Shown here: positions 11,401 to 22,845 of the stretch, in pieces | Layout: each line of letters opens with the position of its first letter | Numbering within the stretch: position 1 is the first letter of the stretch | Assembly: GCA_024305745.1 (NCBI GenBank) | Contig: JAHRBS010000006.1 | Coordinates: forward strand, 1,924,501-1,988,500 | DNA length: 64,000 nt | Source: Polyporus tsugae | Lineage: Eukaryota; Basidiomycota; Agaricomycetes; Polyporales; Polyporaceae | Direction: 5' to 3' | Program-made: the position numbers and the translations under genes | Notes under the pieces: generated by a model | Told to the model about the DNA's origin: nothing | What the model saw: the letters and a program-made list of their open reading frames with translations, nothing else | Databases searched by the model: none

Positions 11401-11966
11401 TCTCCGCATACATCACCTACGCCCGGTCCCGCCTCAACCCGATTATCACCGAAGCCGCCGGCGACGAGCTCGTCCGCTGCTACGTCACGCTCCGCAAGGC
11501 GGGCGAGGACCCGCGCTCGAACGAGAAGCGGATCACGGCGACGACGCGGCAGCTCGAGAGTATGATCCGCCTCTCGGAGGCGCACGCGCGCATGCGCCTC
11601 TCGCCGTTCGTGGAGCTCAGCGACGTCAAGGAGGCGTATCGCCTCATGCGCGAGGCGATCAACACCAGCGCGCGCGACCCGACTACGGGCGAGATCGACA
11701 TGGGCCTGCTTGATACGGGCATTAGCAGGCAGCAGCGGAAGCTCCGGGGCGACATGCGGCGGGCGGTCCTCGCGCTGCTGGATGGAGCTGGGGCCATGCG
11801 TGGAGTGCGCTGGGCGGACGCGATGGCACAGCTGGAGGCGCAGAGCAGTATGAAGGTGAACACGGCCGAGTTCCAGGAGGTGATCAGGGAGCTGGAGCAG
11901 GAGGGCCTGGTGAAGGTGACGGGTGAGCGTGACAGAAGGATGATCAGCAGGGTCGAGGGGGCATGA
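8499..11966 (+). CDS. MCM4: DNA replication licensing factor Mcm4
   Basis: Eight exons: 8499-8721, 8777-8909, 9101-9798, 9852-10687, 10741-10856, 10909-11002, 11057-11335, 11388-11966; frame closes exactly, giving 985 aa. Residues 1-180 are Ser/Thr/Pro-rich with several SP/TP sites, the usual regulated Mcm4 tail. The OB/zinc region has Cys380, 383, 402 and 407 within FFRCLTC...CPRDVC. The AAA+ core has Walker [10 protein letters not shown] (about 619-627), Walker B CCIDEFDK (680-687) and arginine-finger SRFDL (Arg752); a winged-helix C-terminus follows. Sequence around [14 protein letters not shown] and [11 protein letters not shown] is Mcm4-type rather than another MCM. It is part of the MCM2-7 helicase loaded at origins by ORC, whose subunit 3 is encoded at 49.8 kb. 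The promoter carries two ACGCGT boxes. Confidence 0.97.
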
Positions 11967-12215
11967 GCTTGTAATGAAAGGTACAGTGGTGTCTCAGTCT
12001 GGCGTTATCATCCCCCACTATATCGTGTAATGTGTATTGTTAGCTATGCGAATTGCTGTGATAATTTGCTCTCGGATACGATTTGACTTCTTTCTATCTA
12101 CTCCACACGGATGGCCGTGTCAAGGCGACGCGCGATGCCGTCTTTTAGATCTTTGTGCACTACCACCACTACACCAGGTGGAAAGGGCTTAGGGTGGCGC
12201 CTCGGGATCAAGTTG

Positions 12216-13543
12216 TTACCAGCACTCCCGCCAGATTGCCACTGTCTCGATTTGGCTGAAAGCAGACGTCAAAACAAGGCCGGCGTGACAGAGGTACCTC
12301 GGAAGCTCACTTGACTCGGTAACCATTATAACTAAGTTGACAATACCTCTCAAGCTTGGCCACGACCGACGAGGGATAGCATGCGTCCAAAACTTCGCGA
12401 TACGGCGGCCGTTGTCCCACAAGGTGACGTTGACGTCCCGTAGATTCGGAAAGCCTTGAAGGACATCTCTCATACTCTCGTCGTACAACATATCTAGGGC
12501 GTCATCGCGATTCATCGCGGGCAAATGGCTATCTTCGATACGCCTTCGGACGATATTCAGTGTGGAGAAGACGGGTGAGGACACATGTGAGACAATGCCG
12601 TGGAGCCACGTCTTCGCAGGACTTGCGACGGAAGGACTTGTATGTGGTTCCAACGGAGTGAGATCGAGAGACAAAGTTTCCAGGTGAGGAAGTTCGGAGA
12701 TGAAGGTTTGCATATTCCCTATACATCTTTAATCCGACTGGTGCGCAAAAGGTGGAAGAACACTCACGGTGGTGAGGGTACAGTCTTTCGGGAAAGTTGA
12801 AGATTAAGCGAGTGATCGCATTGCCAAAGACACATGGCAGAGGAAAATGTGGCCAATTAACCACTGCGTTGGGCTGGGCTTGGTATGTTACCAATTACGC
12901 CGCAGCACGCGGTACACAGCCGATTAAGAACCACACTTACATGACTGAACTCCACGTACTTGAGTTCCCTACAGGTCGATGGTTCTCGCATCTCTCGCAA
13001 CTTTTGGCTATAGAAATCCGATGCCGGCACTCCACACTGTGTTTCTATTCCGCATATCGTCACTGCGCGCAGCTTGGGGAGGGACCACACGAGTTGGAGG
13101 AAAGTACGCGTAGAGTGGCCCTTTATCGTCACCGCGAGATCGGTGACTTGCGAAAAGAGCGCGATGGAATGAACGTAGAGTGGGGGGAAAAGTTGAGCGT
13201 CAAGGTCGAAGCGTAGCTCTTGACAGCGAGGCAGGAGGCGCGGAATGGGGAAGCGAGCGAAAGGAACATGCTCCTTGGGTTTGCGAGGTGACACGGTGAT
13301 TTTGAAAACGAGGTTCGCAAGGGAGGAGTCGTCCGTGATGGTGCGGAGGAACAGGCCGACTTGAGCTCCTGATCGCAGTTCGACTTCGTGCAAGAGATTA
13401 TAGCGACTACGAGGATGCCAATCTGTGCAGGTCGTGGCACATACGCACCATGTCGAGTACAGCGAGGAGATCGCGACCGTCGAATCGTAGCAGGCGTCAA
13501 TCACCCTCTCGTGGAGCTCGACGGGCCACGAAATGTTTGCCAT
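12216..13543 (-). CDS. F-box-like / LRR-type hypothetical protein
   Basis: Start chosen at ATG 13543 (MANISWPVELHERVIDACYD), which begins with the short F-box-like pattern usual in basidiomycetes. The next block, CATTCTDWHPRSRYNL, matches the conserved second half. First exon 13543-12941; two further exons encode PNAVVNWPHFPLPCVFGNAITRL-type strands and a leucine-rich stretch (ELPHLETLSLDL). The final coding part after PSLRG is uncertain: the open frame ends at 12216, but a short intron near 12300-12345 could change the tail. F-box proteins recruit substrates to SCF ubiquitin ligases, but these fungal F-box-like proteins are very numerous and their partners are mostly unknown. It is convergent with MCM4, with about 250 bp between. 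Confidence 0.65.
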
Positions 13544-14217
13544 GGGGTCGAGGATGAGTCGAAAGAAGAGAGACCCAGATATACGGTTGCCTGTGAGATC
13601 GATGAGACCGCGTATGACAGTGAGAAAGAGTAGCAGCACGGACTAGCTCCGATTCAACCTTGGCCACAGCTTCCTAGCGATGAGTCGCAATGAACGTCAG
13701 TCACGGAGAGGGGTGTTAGGCACTCCCGTCCAAGCCAGGATCCGGTGGTTCAAATCTCTAAGAAATTTGAACAAAATCTTGAGGCGTCCTGGAACGCTGA
13801 ATATTGAATGTGGAATTTGTTTGAACGCTCTTTCCCACAAACCGCATACAGCCAATGCACTAATATTCATTGAGCCATCTGTGACATTCGAGTGCCCTGT
13901 TCGTAGTCTCCCAAGAGCGGCACCTGTCGGTATATTGGCTGATTACACTACTCCAATATACATGAAATAATCCAGCACACACCGCAACGTTATTGGAATG
14001 CGAAGTCGAACGTCGAAGTCGAAGCGGTCCATTCTGTTCCTCGCACGAGACGCAACGCTTGTCCTAGTTGCAAGGCCACGGTGGAGAGGGCGACGCGAAT
14101 CGCTGTCCTCCCTGAACATAAGCCACGCCAAACACATAGTGTCTCGCCCTCGCGACACACAGCCCGAATGATGGGTAGCGGCCGGCGATTCACTCACGTG
14201 AGCATCCATCCCCAGCC
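13544..14217. other. Intergenic, nothing recognised
   Basis: About 670 bp between the F-box-like gene start and the UPF3 stop. It is AT-richer than the neighbours, with no coding signal and no RNA gene I could fold by eye. Confidence 0.5.
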
Positions 14218-15913
14218 CTACGACGAAGCACCTCTCCCTCTTCCCCTGCCTCTGCCCCGACCCCGACCCCGCCCTCCTCCAGACGCCCCAGCGTCGCCAC
14301 CCTCAGTCACATTCCCAGCAGGTGCCACAGCCGCAGGTGTCGAGCCCTCCCCCGATCCCTGCGGCTCCGGTGGACGCGCCAGTATCTTCGGCGGCGTGTC
14401 ACGTTGGAGGATGGTTGGCGGAGCCCCACCACGGCGCGGCGCACGCTCGCGTTTCTCCTCCTTCGGCTTCGGCTTCGAAGCTGGAGCCGGGGGCGCGTCC
14501 GTAGCAGCAGTCGCAGTCGATGTTGACGCACCGCTGCCCTTCTCTTTCTCCTTCTCCTTCTCACGCTCGCGTCGCGACTTGCGCTCGACGCCCGCCCCGC
14601 TGAGCGCGGCTTCGAACTGGCGAGAGGCTAGACCGAGGACGGGACGAGAGCGACGAGACGGCGCCGCGGTAGAGTCTCCAGGAGTAGGGGAAGTGGTGGT
14701 AGCGGATGCGGTACTGGGTGCACTCGCTGGTGTGCTTGAGGACGCAGCAGGAGCGGTGCCGGATGCGGGCGCGGCCCCTTTGCGCTCCCGCGGAGGCTTC
14801 GGCGGCTTCGATCCTCCTTGCTTCGTACCTGTACCCTTCGTGTCTTTGCTCGCGGCAGGTTGTGCTTGACTCTGCTGCTGCCCGCCGGCTTTCGCGGCGG
14901 CCGCAGCCTTCTTCGCGCCCTTCTTGCTCGAGCCCGCACCGGAATCGGCCACCTTCTCCTTCGCGCCTCCCGCACCTTCCTTCTTCTTGTCGCCCTTCTT
15001 CGTCGACGCCGCGGCGGCCGCCAGCGCTGCATGGTCCTTGTAGTGTGCGTGATTCCGGAGGATGGCTTCCTTGTCCTTCTGTGCGGACTTCTCAGCTTTG
15101 AGCGCCTCGAGGAGTGGGGTGGTTGTGGGGAGGGGTGCAGGTTGCGTGGAAGCGACTAAGATGGAGGGTTAGCTCCTGAAAGTACGTCCAGGAAAGCAAA
15201 AACGCACTGAGAGTTTCGAGGGTATCCGCATCGAAGGTTTTCGTAGAAACCTCCTTCAGCGACTCCAAGAACGAGACGTAATCCTCGTCTGTATTGAGTG
15301 GATGAGAGAGGCGACAGACACAAGTGTGGGACGTACTAACCTTTCTCGATGGTACATGCCCGGCTATCCGCCTTCTTCTTCTCGTTTGGCACCTTCTGAA
15401 ATGGTGCAAACTCGACCACCGCGATGGATTCGTTTCCTAGGGAGAGAGATCTAGGACACCATCCGAGGACGAGGCCGCGCAGAGAACGTACCATTCTTAT
15501 CTCTGAAAACATGCCCGTCGTACTCCCTACTGAAGGTCGCAAGGACATGTTCGTCCCTGAACGCGATGTACGCTCGCGAAGGGATGTTCTCCTTGTTCAG
15601 CCTGCCGCCGCGACCTCCCACCCTCAGTCATCTATCTCCACTACCCCCATCCCAACCGGACCAGACATGAGACGTACCGCGTTTTGAACTTTCCCAGATA
15701 ATATGACTTCCACGCCACAGTCTCCTCCGTCACCCACTTCCCGACGCTCTGCCAGAAGATGTCCTCGGGGAGGTTGGGAGGCAGCCGGCGGACCACGGTC
15801 TTCAGGCGTTCGGTCTGTGACTTCTGGCCGCTCCCAGATGATTTGGGCTTCTTCTCCTTCTCCTTGTCTTTCCCTTTGGATTTCTGAGCCCTCGGTGTCT
15901 CGACCGCCGACAT
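14218..15913 (-). CDS. UPF3: Nonsense-mediated decay factor Upf3
   Basis: Five exons (15913-15678, 15601-15492, 15436-15341, 15288-15208, 15155-14218), frame closed, 486 aa. After a basic leader, residues from about 33 carry the Smg4/UPF3 domain: RLKTVVRRLPPNLPEDIFW, then ENIPSRAYIAF and GHVFRDKNGNE, the RNP-like fold that binds Upf2. A further family block, TPLLEALKAEKSAQKDKEA, is also present. The rest is low-complexity: Ala/Lys/Ser-rich, a Lys/Arg/Glu run, and a C-terminal (RG)n tract ending ASS. Upf3 links exon-junction or terminating ribosome complexes to Upf2/Upf1 in surveillance of premature stops, a process relevant to a genome with this many introns. The RG tail resembles RNA-binding RGG regions and is a plausible arginine-methylation target; that is inference. 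Start chosen at MSAVETPRAQ because upstream in-frame sequence looks untranslated. Confidence 0.92.
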
Positions 15914-16236
15914 ATGGAAGAAGTAGTTATTGATGGGATGGGGATTGAGGTGGTATGGATGAGGGGGATACAGTAGGCGCTTATCGATAATGCTTCGGAG
16001 TCGTACCAAGTATTGATATATCATATTCATATTGAGACTTCAAGCTTCAAACTCGTTAACCAGAGACTTCACTCAAACCTCCTAGACTGGTGGTATACGT
16101 CGCCCGTTAAACAGAGCATTGACTGACAATTGCGGGATATGTATGTCATCGGTGTTCATTATCCAACTACGTAATCATCTACACCGCCTAATTGAGACCA
16201 GCCCTTCGGAGTGCCTGGAGAGAAAACCTATTCATT
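15914..16236. other. UPF3 upstream region
   Basis: About 320 bp between the UPF3 start and the stop of the third DUF6533 gene. It must hold the UPF3 promoter and the 3' region of the DUF6533 gene. No further gene is seen. Confidence 0.45.
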
Positions 16237-18273
16237 TCACCTATGGGTCGACTGTGTCTGGTCGCTTGATCCAAACGAGCACGACGCCGTGCCGGTGACA
16301 TCCACTACTGTCGACAACATGATCGCTTTCGGATCCGAGGAGGGGTCAGATTCCAAGTCTTCGTCTTCAGTGGCAGGACGGACTGCAAAGCTGAGCAGGT
16401 TGAGGCAGAGACGCGAGGACTATAACCAGACCGACAGAGATCAGGAAAAAGCGAGGAGAGCGGACGTAGATGGAAAAAAGGTGCTTACAGCGACAGAGTA
16501 GACAGCCATGATCCAGCTGTACCGGGGCCTTACCGTTAAAGCGGGGCGCGAGAAGATGACAGTGGCCAGAAGTGCTCACGCTATTCCCATCCCTTCCAGA
16601 GCTCTCCCGTTAAACCGGACGAAGAGAATGAGGTTCGCGACGTTGACAACTATGCCGCATACGGTGAGATCCTACACGAATGCGGCACACTCTTGACACT
16701 TACGGAATACCCTACAAGCCGATCGCAGATCAGAACCCCTCGCCCATACAGCAGCACATGCACTCACATCACGAAGTAGAAAATCCCGTCCCTGAGCAGC
16801 ACATAGATCAACGGGCTAAACCGCCGTAGCTCAGACAGCTCCCCGAGGGGGTCACGCCGCGCGAAGGCTTCGGACCTGAACGTCGGCCCGCTCGTGAGCT
16901 TGTAGACCATGAGGAGCAGATATATCGCTGTGTGGAGAGATATTCCAGCCCAACGTCATGGTGCTGAAGAGGCCTATAAAACACGTACTCGGACAGACGA
17001 GGTTCAAAATCCTGCCATCACGTCAGCATGCGAAGGAGCACGTCGGATGACGGAGTGCTTCTTACCATGCACCGAGTGATGTAGTCAATGGGACTGTGGC
17101 GAGGGTGAAGCAGCCTGGCATGGGCCAGTTGGCCGGTCGTGGCATGATGGTGATCAATCGTCCCTCGACGATTCCCGTCGTGATCGCTGTCTGCACAACA
17201 TCTTTCCATCAACGGAAGCTCCTCCTGGGGTATCGTTGTATACTCACAATAATTCCGGCTGTGGTAGGGGTCAATCACTGTGTATGCGCACCACTGCTCG
17301 AAGGCTTACCGATATAGAGGAAGACGATTAAACCAAGTACTGGATCCGAGGCCGTCGATAAGTGACCTATGCTCGAGGGATACGAAGAGGTACTGACACT
17401 TCTTATCCCTCTCGTACAAGGCGTAAAGTCGGAACAGAAACATGCCCTCCCCGAAGAGAACGGTCAAGAGAGCTGCACCGCTGTCAAGCCAATACGACTC
17501 AGATCGTGCGCCTTGAAGTTACGTCTCACTTACAAGGCTTCGTAATATGCCCATCCACGACATCTGCCACGGTATGTGTATGAGCGACTCGACCAGATTA
17601 CGACAGGCTCCTACGTACATCTGCAACGGAGGAGATTATTGAAAAAGATCTTCATGCGATGGAGTAAAACACGCACGCTGAAGGGAACTGTTGTGCTTGA
17701 ATTCACTTTGTGCAGGTGCGTAAGTAAGGGATGTCAGGCCACAGTCGGTGTCCTCCTCACCGGAGAAGTAGAATCTGCGGCATCGCGGTCAATGAGGGAC
17801 CAGGTGATCCAGTGCACGACGACGTACATCAATGCAAACAACCCGTAGTATCTGACGAAGAAGTAGATGACTTTCTGCAATGTCCATTTCGCTCTACCGG
17901 TACCCCAAGACTAATGTTGGTAAAAGTTTGAGCCCGATCAAGCCTGATGGTACCGTACCTCCATATCAACGTAACCTGTCATGGGCAAATTCAGTTTATG
18001 AGATACCTCGTTGTACATCCGGGTCAAGTATCGCGAAAGCTACCTCATCACCGAACGTTAAAGTGATATCGTATGCCACCCACGTAACAGCAGCGGCTGA
18101 AGTATTGGGTGTGCATATGCGTCAACGATAAGTTCTACGGGTTGATAGCCAACTGACTCACCTGCAGCAAGGTTCACCGTAAACGTGTCCTCCACCGCCT
18201 GAAAGAGGAGGTGCTCCGCCTCTACGATTGATACACCCTTAGGAAGTAGGGGTAACAACGAGAGCAGAGACAT
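16237..18273 (-). CDS. DUF6533 seven-helix membrane protein (paralogue C)
   Basis: Third copy of the family, on the opposite strand 10 kb from the tandem pair. Start ATG 18273 (MSLLSLLPLLPKGVSIVEAE), closely matching the leaders of A and B. Blocks in order: WVAYDITLTFGDE, VTLIWR, AKWTLQKVIYFFVRYYGLFAL, FYFS, VNSSTTVPFS, CRGWAYYEAF, GAALLTVLFGEGMFLFRLYALY, later YLLLMVYKLTSGPTF and FSPLIYVLLRDGIFYFVM, and a terminal SRLCLNLLSF followed by an acidic/polar tail to TGA at 16237-16239. The usual LNLRG is LNLLS here. Intron positions match A and B, including the two-nucleotide exon at 17619-17620. Function unknown. Confidence 0.8.
17619..17620 (-). other. Two-nucleotide exon (AT) of DUF6533 gene C
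   Basis: On the minus strand the upstream exon ends at 17677 in phase 0 (TTCAGC). Intron 17676-17621 (56 nt) ends GTTGCAG; AT follows; intron 17618-17564 (55 nt) begins GTACGT and ends GTGGCAG. The next exon, 17563-17534, reads A TGT CGT GGA TGG. Both introns have the normal size for this genome. Confidence 0.72.
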
Positions 18274-19156
18274 TATGACCTCCCTTGAAGGGGGGGTCCA
18301 CGAAACAGTTGATCTTCTTAAGGGCTGGATCACGGCGCTAGTGCTTTTGATGGCCGTGACACGTCCCGGACAAACCGCATTATGCATGGGCTTGCTGCGG
18401 AACATCAAGCTTGGAGGCCAGTGGCCACAGGGCCAGGTAGCATGTGGCTTCAAGTTGGTCTGCTTGCACCTTTCCTATATATGTTCTGTCGAACGCTGGT
18501 CGAACGCCAATTTTTTGTCAAGTTCAACGCAGGCATCATGAACGATTTATACGTGATTTGTGGCATAATACCAAACCTGTAAGCAGAACGCACGCATGAG
18601 TAACTTGAGACAATGATCCACAGACGCGAGGTGCAGGGTGACAGGAAGCGGTGCTTACTGAGACGTTAGTACTTTAGTGGCGGCCACGCGACTTGGACGA
18701 TGGGTCCGTGGCATTTATCAACGTGGACGCTCTGACAACGTATTTCTGGAGAGTAAACCACCCATATGGCTTCAGTGGTGAGGCAAGCAACGATCATTGG
18801 AGGACCAGGCCAGGCCTGGTCGTTGGACGGTCGGGCGATAGCGAAGATAGCGAACGCTGCCATGCGCGCCGCCGCCACCGCAACGCGGCAAATGGCCACC
18901 TCCACCAAATAGGACCAAACAAATTGCGAGACGGTGAATGCTTGGACCCGAGTAAGAAGATTCCACGCATGGTTTCGGTGGCGCGAAGAGGTACAGAGAA
19001 TGGCGAGCATGTGTGTGGACCATTGATACATCATAGAGGACAGCACTGTAGTCTGTATACACATTGAACAGGGGGGAAGGGGGGACAGTACATAGTACAG
19101 AGAATTCGTCTCCCAAGTCATAAATCACTTCGTCACCGAGCACAGAACCCGGCGTC
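18274..19156. other. Intergenic, with TATA-like box for DUF6533 C
   Basis: About 880 bp with no convincing coding exon. A TATATA sequence at 18476-18481 lies 203 bp upstream of the DUF6533 C start and may be its core promoter. The remainder is unassigned. Confidence 0.35.
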
Positions 19157-21909
19157 TCACGTCATGAAAACGTAGCGCGGATCGTCGTCGTAAACCTCCT
19201 CGTTCTTTTCCGTGGCGCCAGCATTCTTCTCCTCCCTCCCGGTTGCCGTCGCCGCAGCCAACATATCGGAGCGCTTCCTGTTCATGCGCGCGAGGCGCGT
19301 GCGAAGGAGGAAGGCAGCTACGAACGACGCGAAAAGGCACCTGGAGCAAGGCAGGAGTCAGCAGGTGCGGAAGGACCGAACCCATGAGCGCAGGTGAGAG
19401 AGGACGTACCCTGCGGCGATCGCGTGTCCCTTCTGGTAGTTGCTTTCCGCGTCGAAGTACACCTGCGGAGACGCACTGTGCACGATAAATCAGCACGACC
19501 GGCGAGGTTGCGGACGTGAAAACCCCTCACATGGAAACGCAGTTCGAGATCGACACGATGAACGCAGTCCCGACACCGCGCTTCGACGTCGGCGAGAACA
19601 CGTTCGCAGCCCAGCTCATCACCAGCGGGAACAGGCTGTAGTTCCCGCCCACGACGAGAAACAGCGCGAAGTAGCGCCCCCCGATCATGTTCGAGCTGTT
19701 GCCCCGCGTCGCGAGCGCGGCGAGGACGATGTACCCCACGCACGACACCGCGGTGGAGAGCATGATGTGGTATCCGCGGTCGTGCGTCTTGTCCGAGTGC
19801 CACGCCTGGAACAGGACCATGAACCACCCCACGGCGTACGGCGCGACGGTCAGGCCTTGCGACGCGAGCGGGGAGAAGCCGAGTTCGTTGATGAGCTAGA
19901 GTGTGCTGACGTCAGCACAAATCAGGGGGAGATGATTGTGCGATGGGCGAGAGAAGGATATGTACCGTGGGCAGGAAGTAGGAGATAGTTGCAACGCCGA
20001 CATTGACTATAGGAACAGACCTACTCAGTAGGCGGCCCGCAGAAGGGATAATGGGGTCACTTACAACTTGCGTACACAATCATGAGACCCCACGAGTGCG
20101 GGTCGTTCACAACCGCCTTGAAACCCTGCCAGCCGGTCATGCCGCCATGTGATTGCGGGCGGTGGTCGCGGTTGACACGGGCCTGCGCGATGGCCTTCTC
20201 ACGGGGAGTCAAGAACGTCGTTGAGAACGGGAAGGACGGGAGGAAGAGCAGAATGACGAAAGCTATGATGATCGTCGGAATCGCTTCAATCTGCGCACCG
20301 TGTGATGGTGAGCATGTGCACAACGTCGACTCAAGGTGCTCGTCAGCTTACGAGGAACAGGAACTGCCATCTTGGAAGACATCAAATCAGACTGTGAGCT
20401 CGGGATAACTGGATATAGTCATCAACACCACACACCCAACCAAGAGCTTTGTCTGAATGCGAACCAGACCGAAGGCAAGAAGACCCTGCGATCAAAATTC
20501 ACAATGAGTCGCCACAATCACGCAGGCCTTCGCGAGCACGTACACCGATAGCCCCAGGAAGCGTCCCCGTCATACAAATACTACTCCACATGTGAGCTTC
20601 TATTTCAACAAACGGTCGCAAGGATGCACACGGACCTGATTCGCAAAGCCAGCTCCGATCTAACAGCGGGAGGAACGTCAGAAAGAAACCTTAGATAGGA
20701 AAGGAAAATGTGCGGAAGGCAGATTCACATACCTCTTGTACCAGAAAGATAGATAGTAGATCATTCCTGCGTAGTACCCGGCTTCGCCGATACCCAATAG
20801 CACCCTTGTGATGTTGTAAGACGCAGTCCACAGAGGTTACGGGATAGAGACGCACCGCAGTGCAAGGAGACCTCCATAACCCTTCGCATACACGAATGAG
20901 AGGGAGGTTATACCCCACCAGGTCAACGAGAGGAAAAAACTGAGAGCGGCCTGTCAACTTCGGCAGGAAGCGAGCATGCATGTACGTACAATCGATTCGC
21001 GCCTATGTGTCGTTGGAGGACTGAAGGAGGGTTGCCATTTCGTAAGTTACGGCGAAGCTTCCGTGAGAGCGGGCATACCGTTTGCCGGCATCTCAAGGAG
21101 GCCTGTGGATAAGGGTCAATACGGCGTTCGATCTAACTCGAATGGATTTCCCCACTTACAATAACCGACATAGAAGATGCTCAGTGCTATCGTCCATTTG
21201 TTGTTGCTCGTAATTCCAAAGTTCTGGTTGAAAGCCTTGAGAACATGGGCATTTCCACTATGCGCGTGAAGGCGATGAGTACCGGTAGGTGAACAGACAG
21301 CGAGGCGCGCGATTGGTGACTGACATGTTCGTGCGATCTACCGGGAGACACAATGAAGTGAGCAGTTAATTCGCAAACTTCTTACGGCCATTATCAGCAC
21401 GTACCGAACTGGTTGACTGCGGATCGCGTTATGTTGAGATATTACTTCCGTGAGCACGGATTTAAGGTTAAGGAAGCACGAACAGATATAACTGTCCCAA
21501 CCAGCATCGCGAAGACGTCAATAAGTATCACACGCTTGGCCTGTAACAGACTCGAGCTGACCTTGTGACGACGAGCGTGAGGACTCGCATGTCAATCTTG
21601 TGGCGCACGGCTTTCTGTAGCCACGACGAACCAGATGAGCGGTACGGAGAATTGAGTGATAGCGATGGTACTCGCCTCCTCTGCCTCGGTGAATTCGACT
21701 GTATCGGCGTCTTGGTTGACTGCCTCGGCCAGAGCAGCATCGGGCGGGGAGAAAAATCCTTTGCGAACGTCCTTGCCCACAAGCTGGGACTGGTGGAAGG
21801 TGCCATCGGAGTGGGCGGAGGCCCGCATGGGAGGGCCCTCCTCGAGCTTGAAGTCCTCTTCGCGGATGGACGCTGGGCGGCTCGGAGGCGGTTGAACGTC
21901 AGAGCTCAT
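19157..21909 (-). CDS. MFS permease, Dal5/Tna1-like anion:cation symporter
   Basis: I reconstruct 19 exons with closed frame, 547 aa: 21909-21676, 21614-21562, 21491-21484, 21416-21405, 21337-21325, 21257-21160, 21102-21079, 21020-20990, 20939-20856, 20804-20733, 20659-20636, 20583-20544, 20485-20436, 20370-20352, 20290-20065, 20006-19966, 19895-19531, 19475-19410, 19340-19157. The N-terminus is hydrophilic. TM1 leads to NQFDRTNIGNAHVLKAF, the family signature, followed by WTIALSIFYVGY, WWGITSLSFVYAKGYGG, GIGEAGYYAGMIYYLSFWY, WQFLFLIEAIPT and the C-terminal DDDPRYVFMT. This family takes up allantoate, nicotinate, pantothenate and related organic anions with protons at the plasma membrane; the substrate here is unknown. 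The first intron has a GC donor, and three consecutive exons are under 15 nt. Confidence 0.9.
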
Positions 21910-22845
21910 CGTAAGGGTGAAATGGGGGGACGATAAGAGGAAAAAATGGGGGAGCAGGAGGAGAACTACGGGAGTCGTGGTACCCGGGATAGGATGTCGA
22001 CGGGCAGCGGGCGAGCGCGAACCGCTTCTCGAAATCTTTTATAGCGACGCCCACGGGCTGAGTTTCCGATGGTCGTTCGTGTAAACACCGTCCGTTCTTT
22101 CAGGGCCGCCGGGGAGCCGCCGTGCATTGATGGGAGAGGTCAAGTGCAGTGGCAGGGCCTGTCATGGGGTCAGCGCGGCGATGATTCAAATTTGTACTTG
22201 AGTTGTACGCACGGAGAATCGTGGAAGAAGTATTTACGACTAGAAGAGAGGCATGGATTATAGATCTGTCAGAAACGTCGGCAAAGAACGCATCCATGGC
22301 CAGATAAGTAGATGTATGGTGGGCGCGACTGGAAGGTGTTGAGATGTTGAACGACGAAGAATATTGTGGTTGATCAAGTTGGAGAGCGCGGCGGTCGGCG
22401 ACCTTGAGGCGCCCCGCTCGAGACCGGATATTGCCGCCCGGTTGGAAGCCTTCCACGGACCGGGCGTCCGGGCTAGTGAGTTTGCAGGCGCCGAACAAAT
22501 TGGCCAATGGCAGCTGTTTTGAATTCGAACGTCGGCTTCGTCGACTCTGAATCATCCGGCCTCCCTCGGCCAACACAAGACACTTTCAGGTTATGGAACG
22601 GTACTCGGACGGATCCGCTCGCACGACCAAGAATGGTCTAAGTTGAGTGGGGTAAGTGAGCGCCACTAGACCTTTACATACGATATGACGTCCTATTTCT
22701 CCCGTTTCTCCCGTTTCTCCCCTCCGAGCCCTTCCGGTCCTCCTCTTATACTCCCCGTACTTACTGATCGCAAGCCCAGAATTTCCCATCTCGGAGTATT
22801 CATCCAACTCCAACTCTCTTGCGGTCGCGTGCCAGTGCGTCGATT
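21910..22845. other. Divergent intergenic region (MFS permease / NDE1)
   Basis: About 935 bp between two divergently transcribed genes. A pyrimidine-rich tract at about 22690-22750 (repeated CCCGTTTCTCC-type units) precedes the NADH dehydrogenase start and is typical of a basidiomycete core promoter. No gene is supported inside. Confidence 0.45.

Noticed and set aside
13747..13756. GGTTCAAATC, like a tRNA B box
   Set aside because: No matching A box, acceptor stem or anticodon arm around it.
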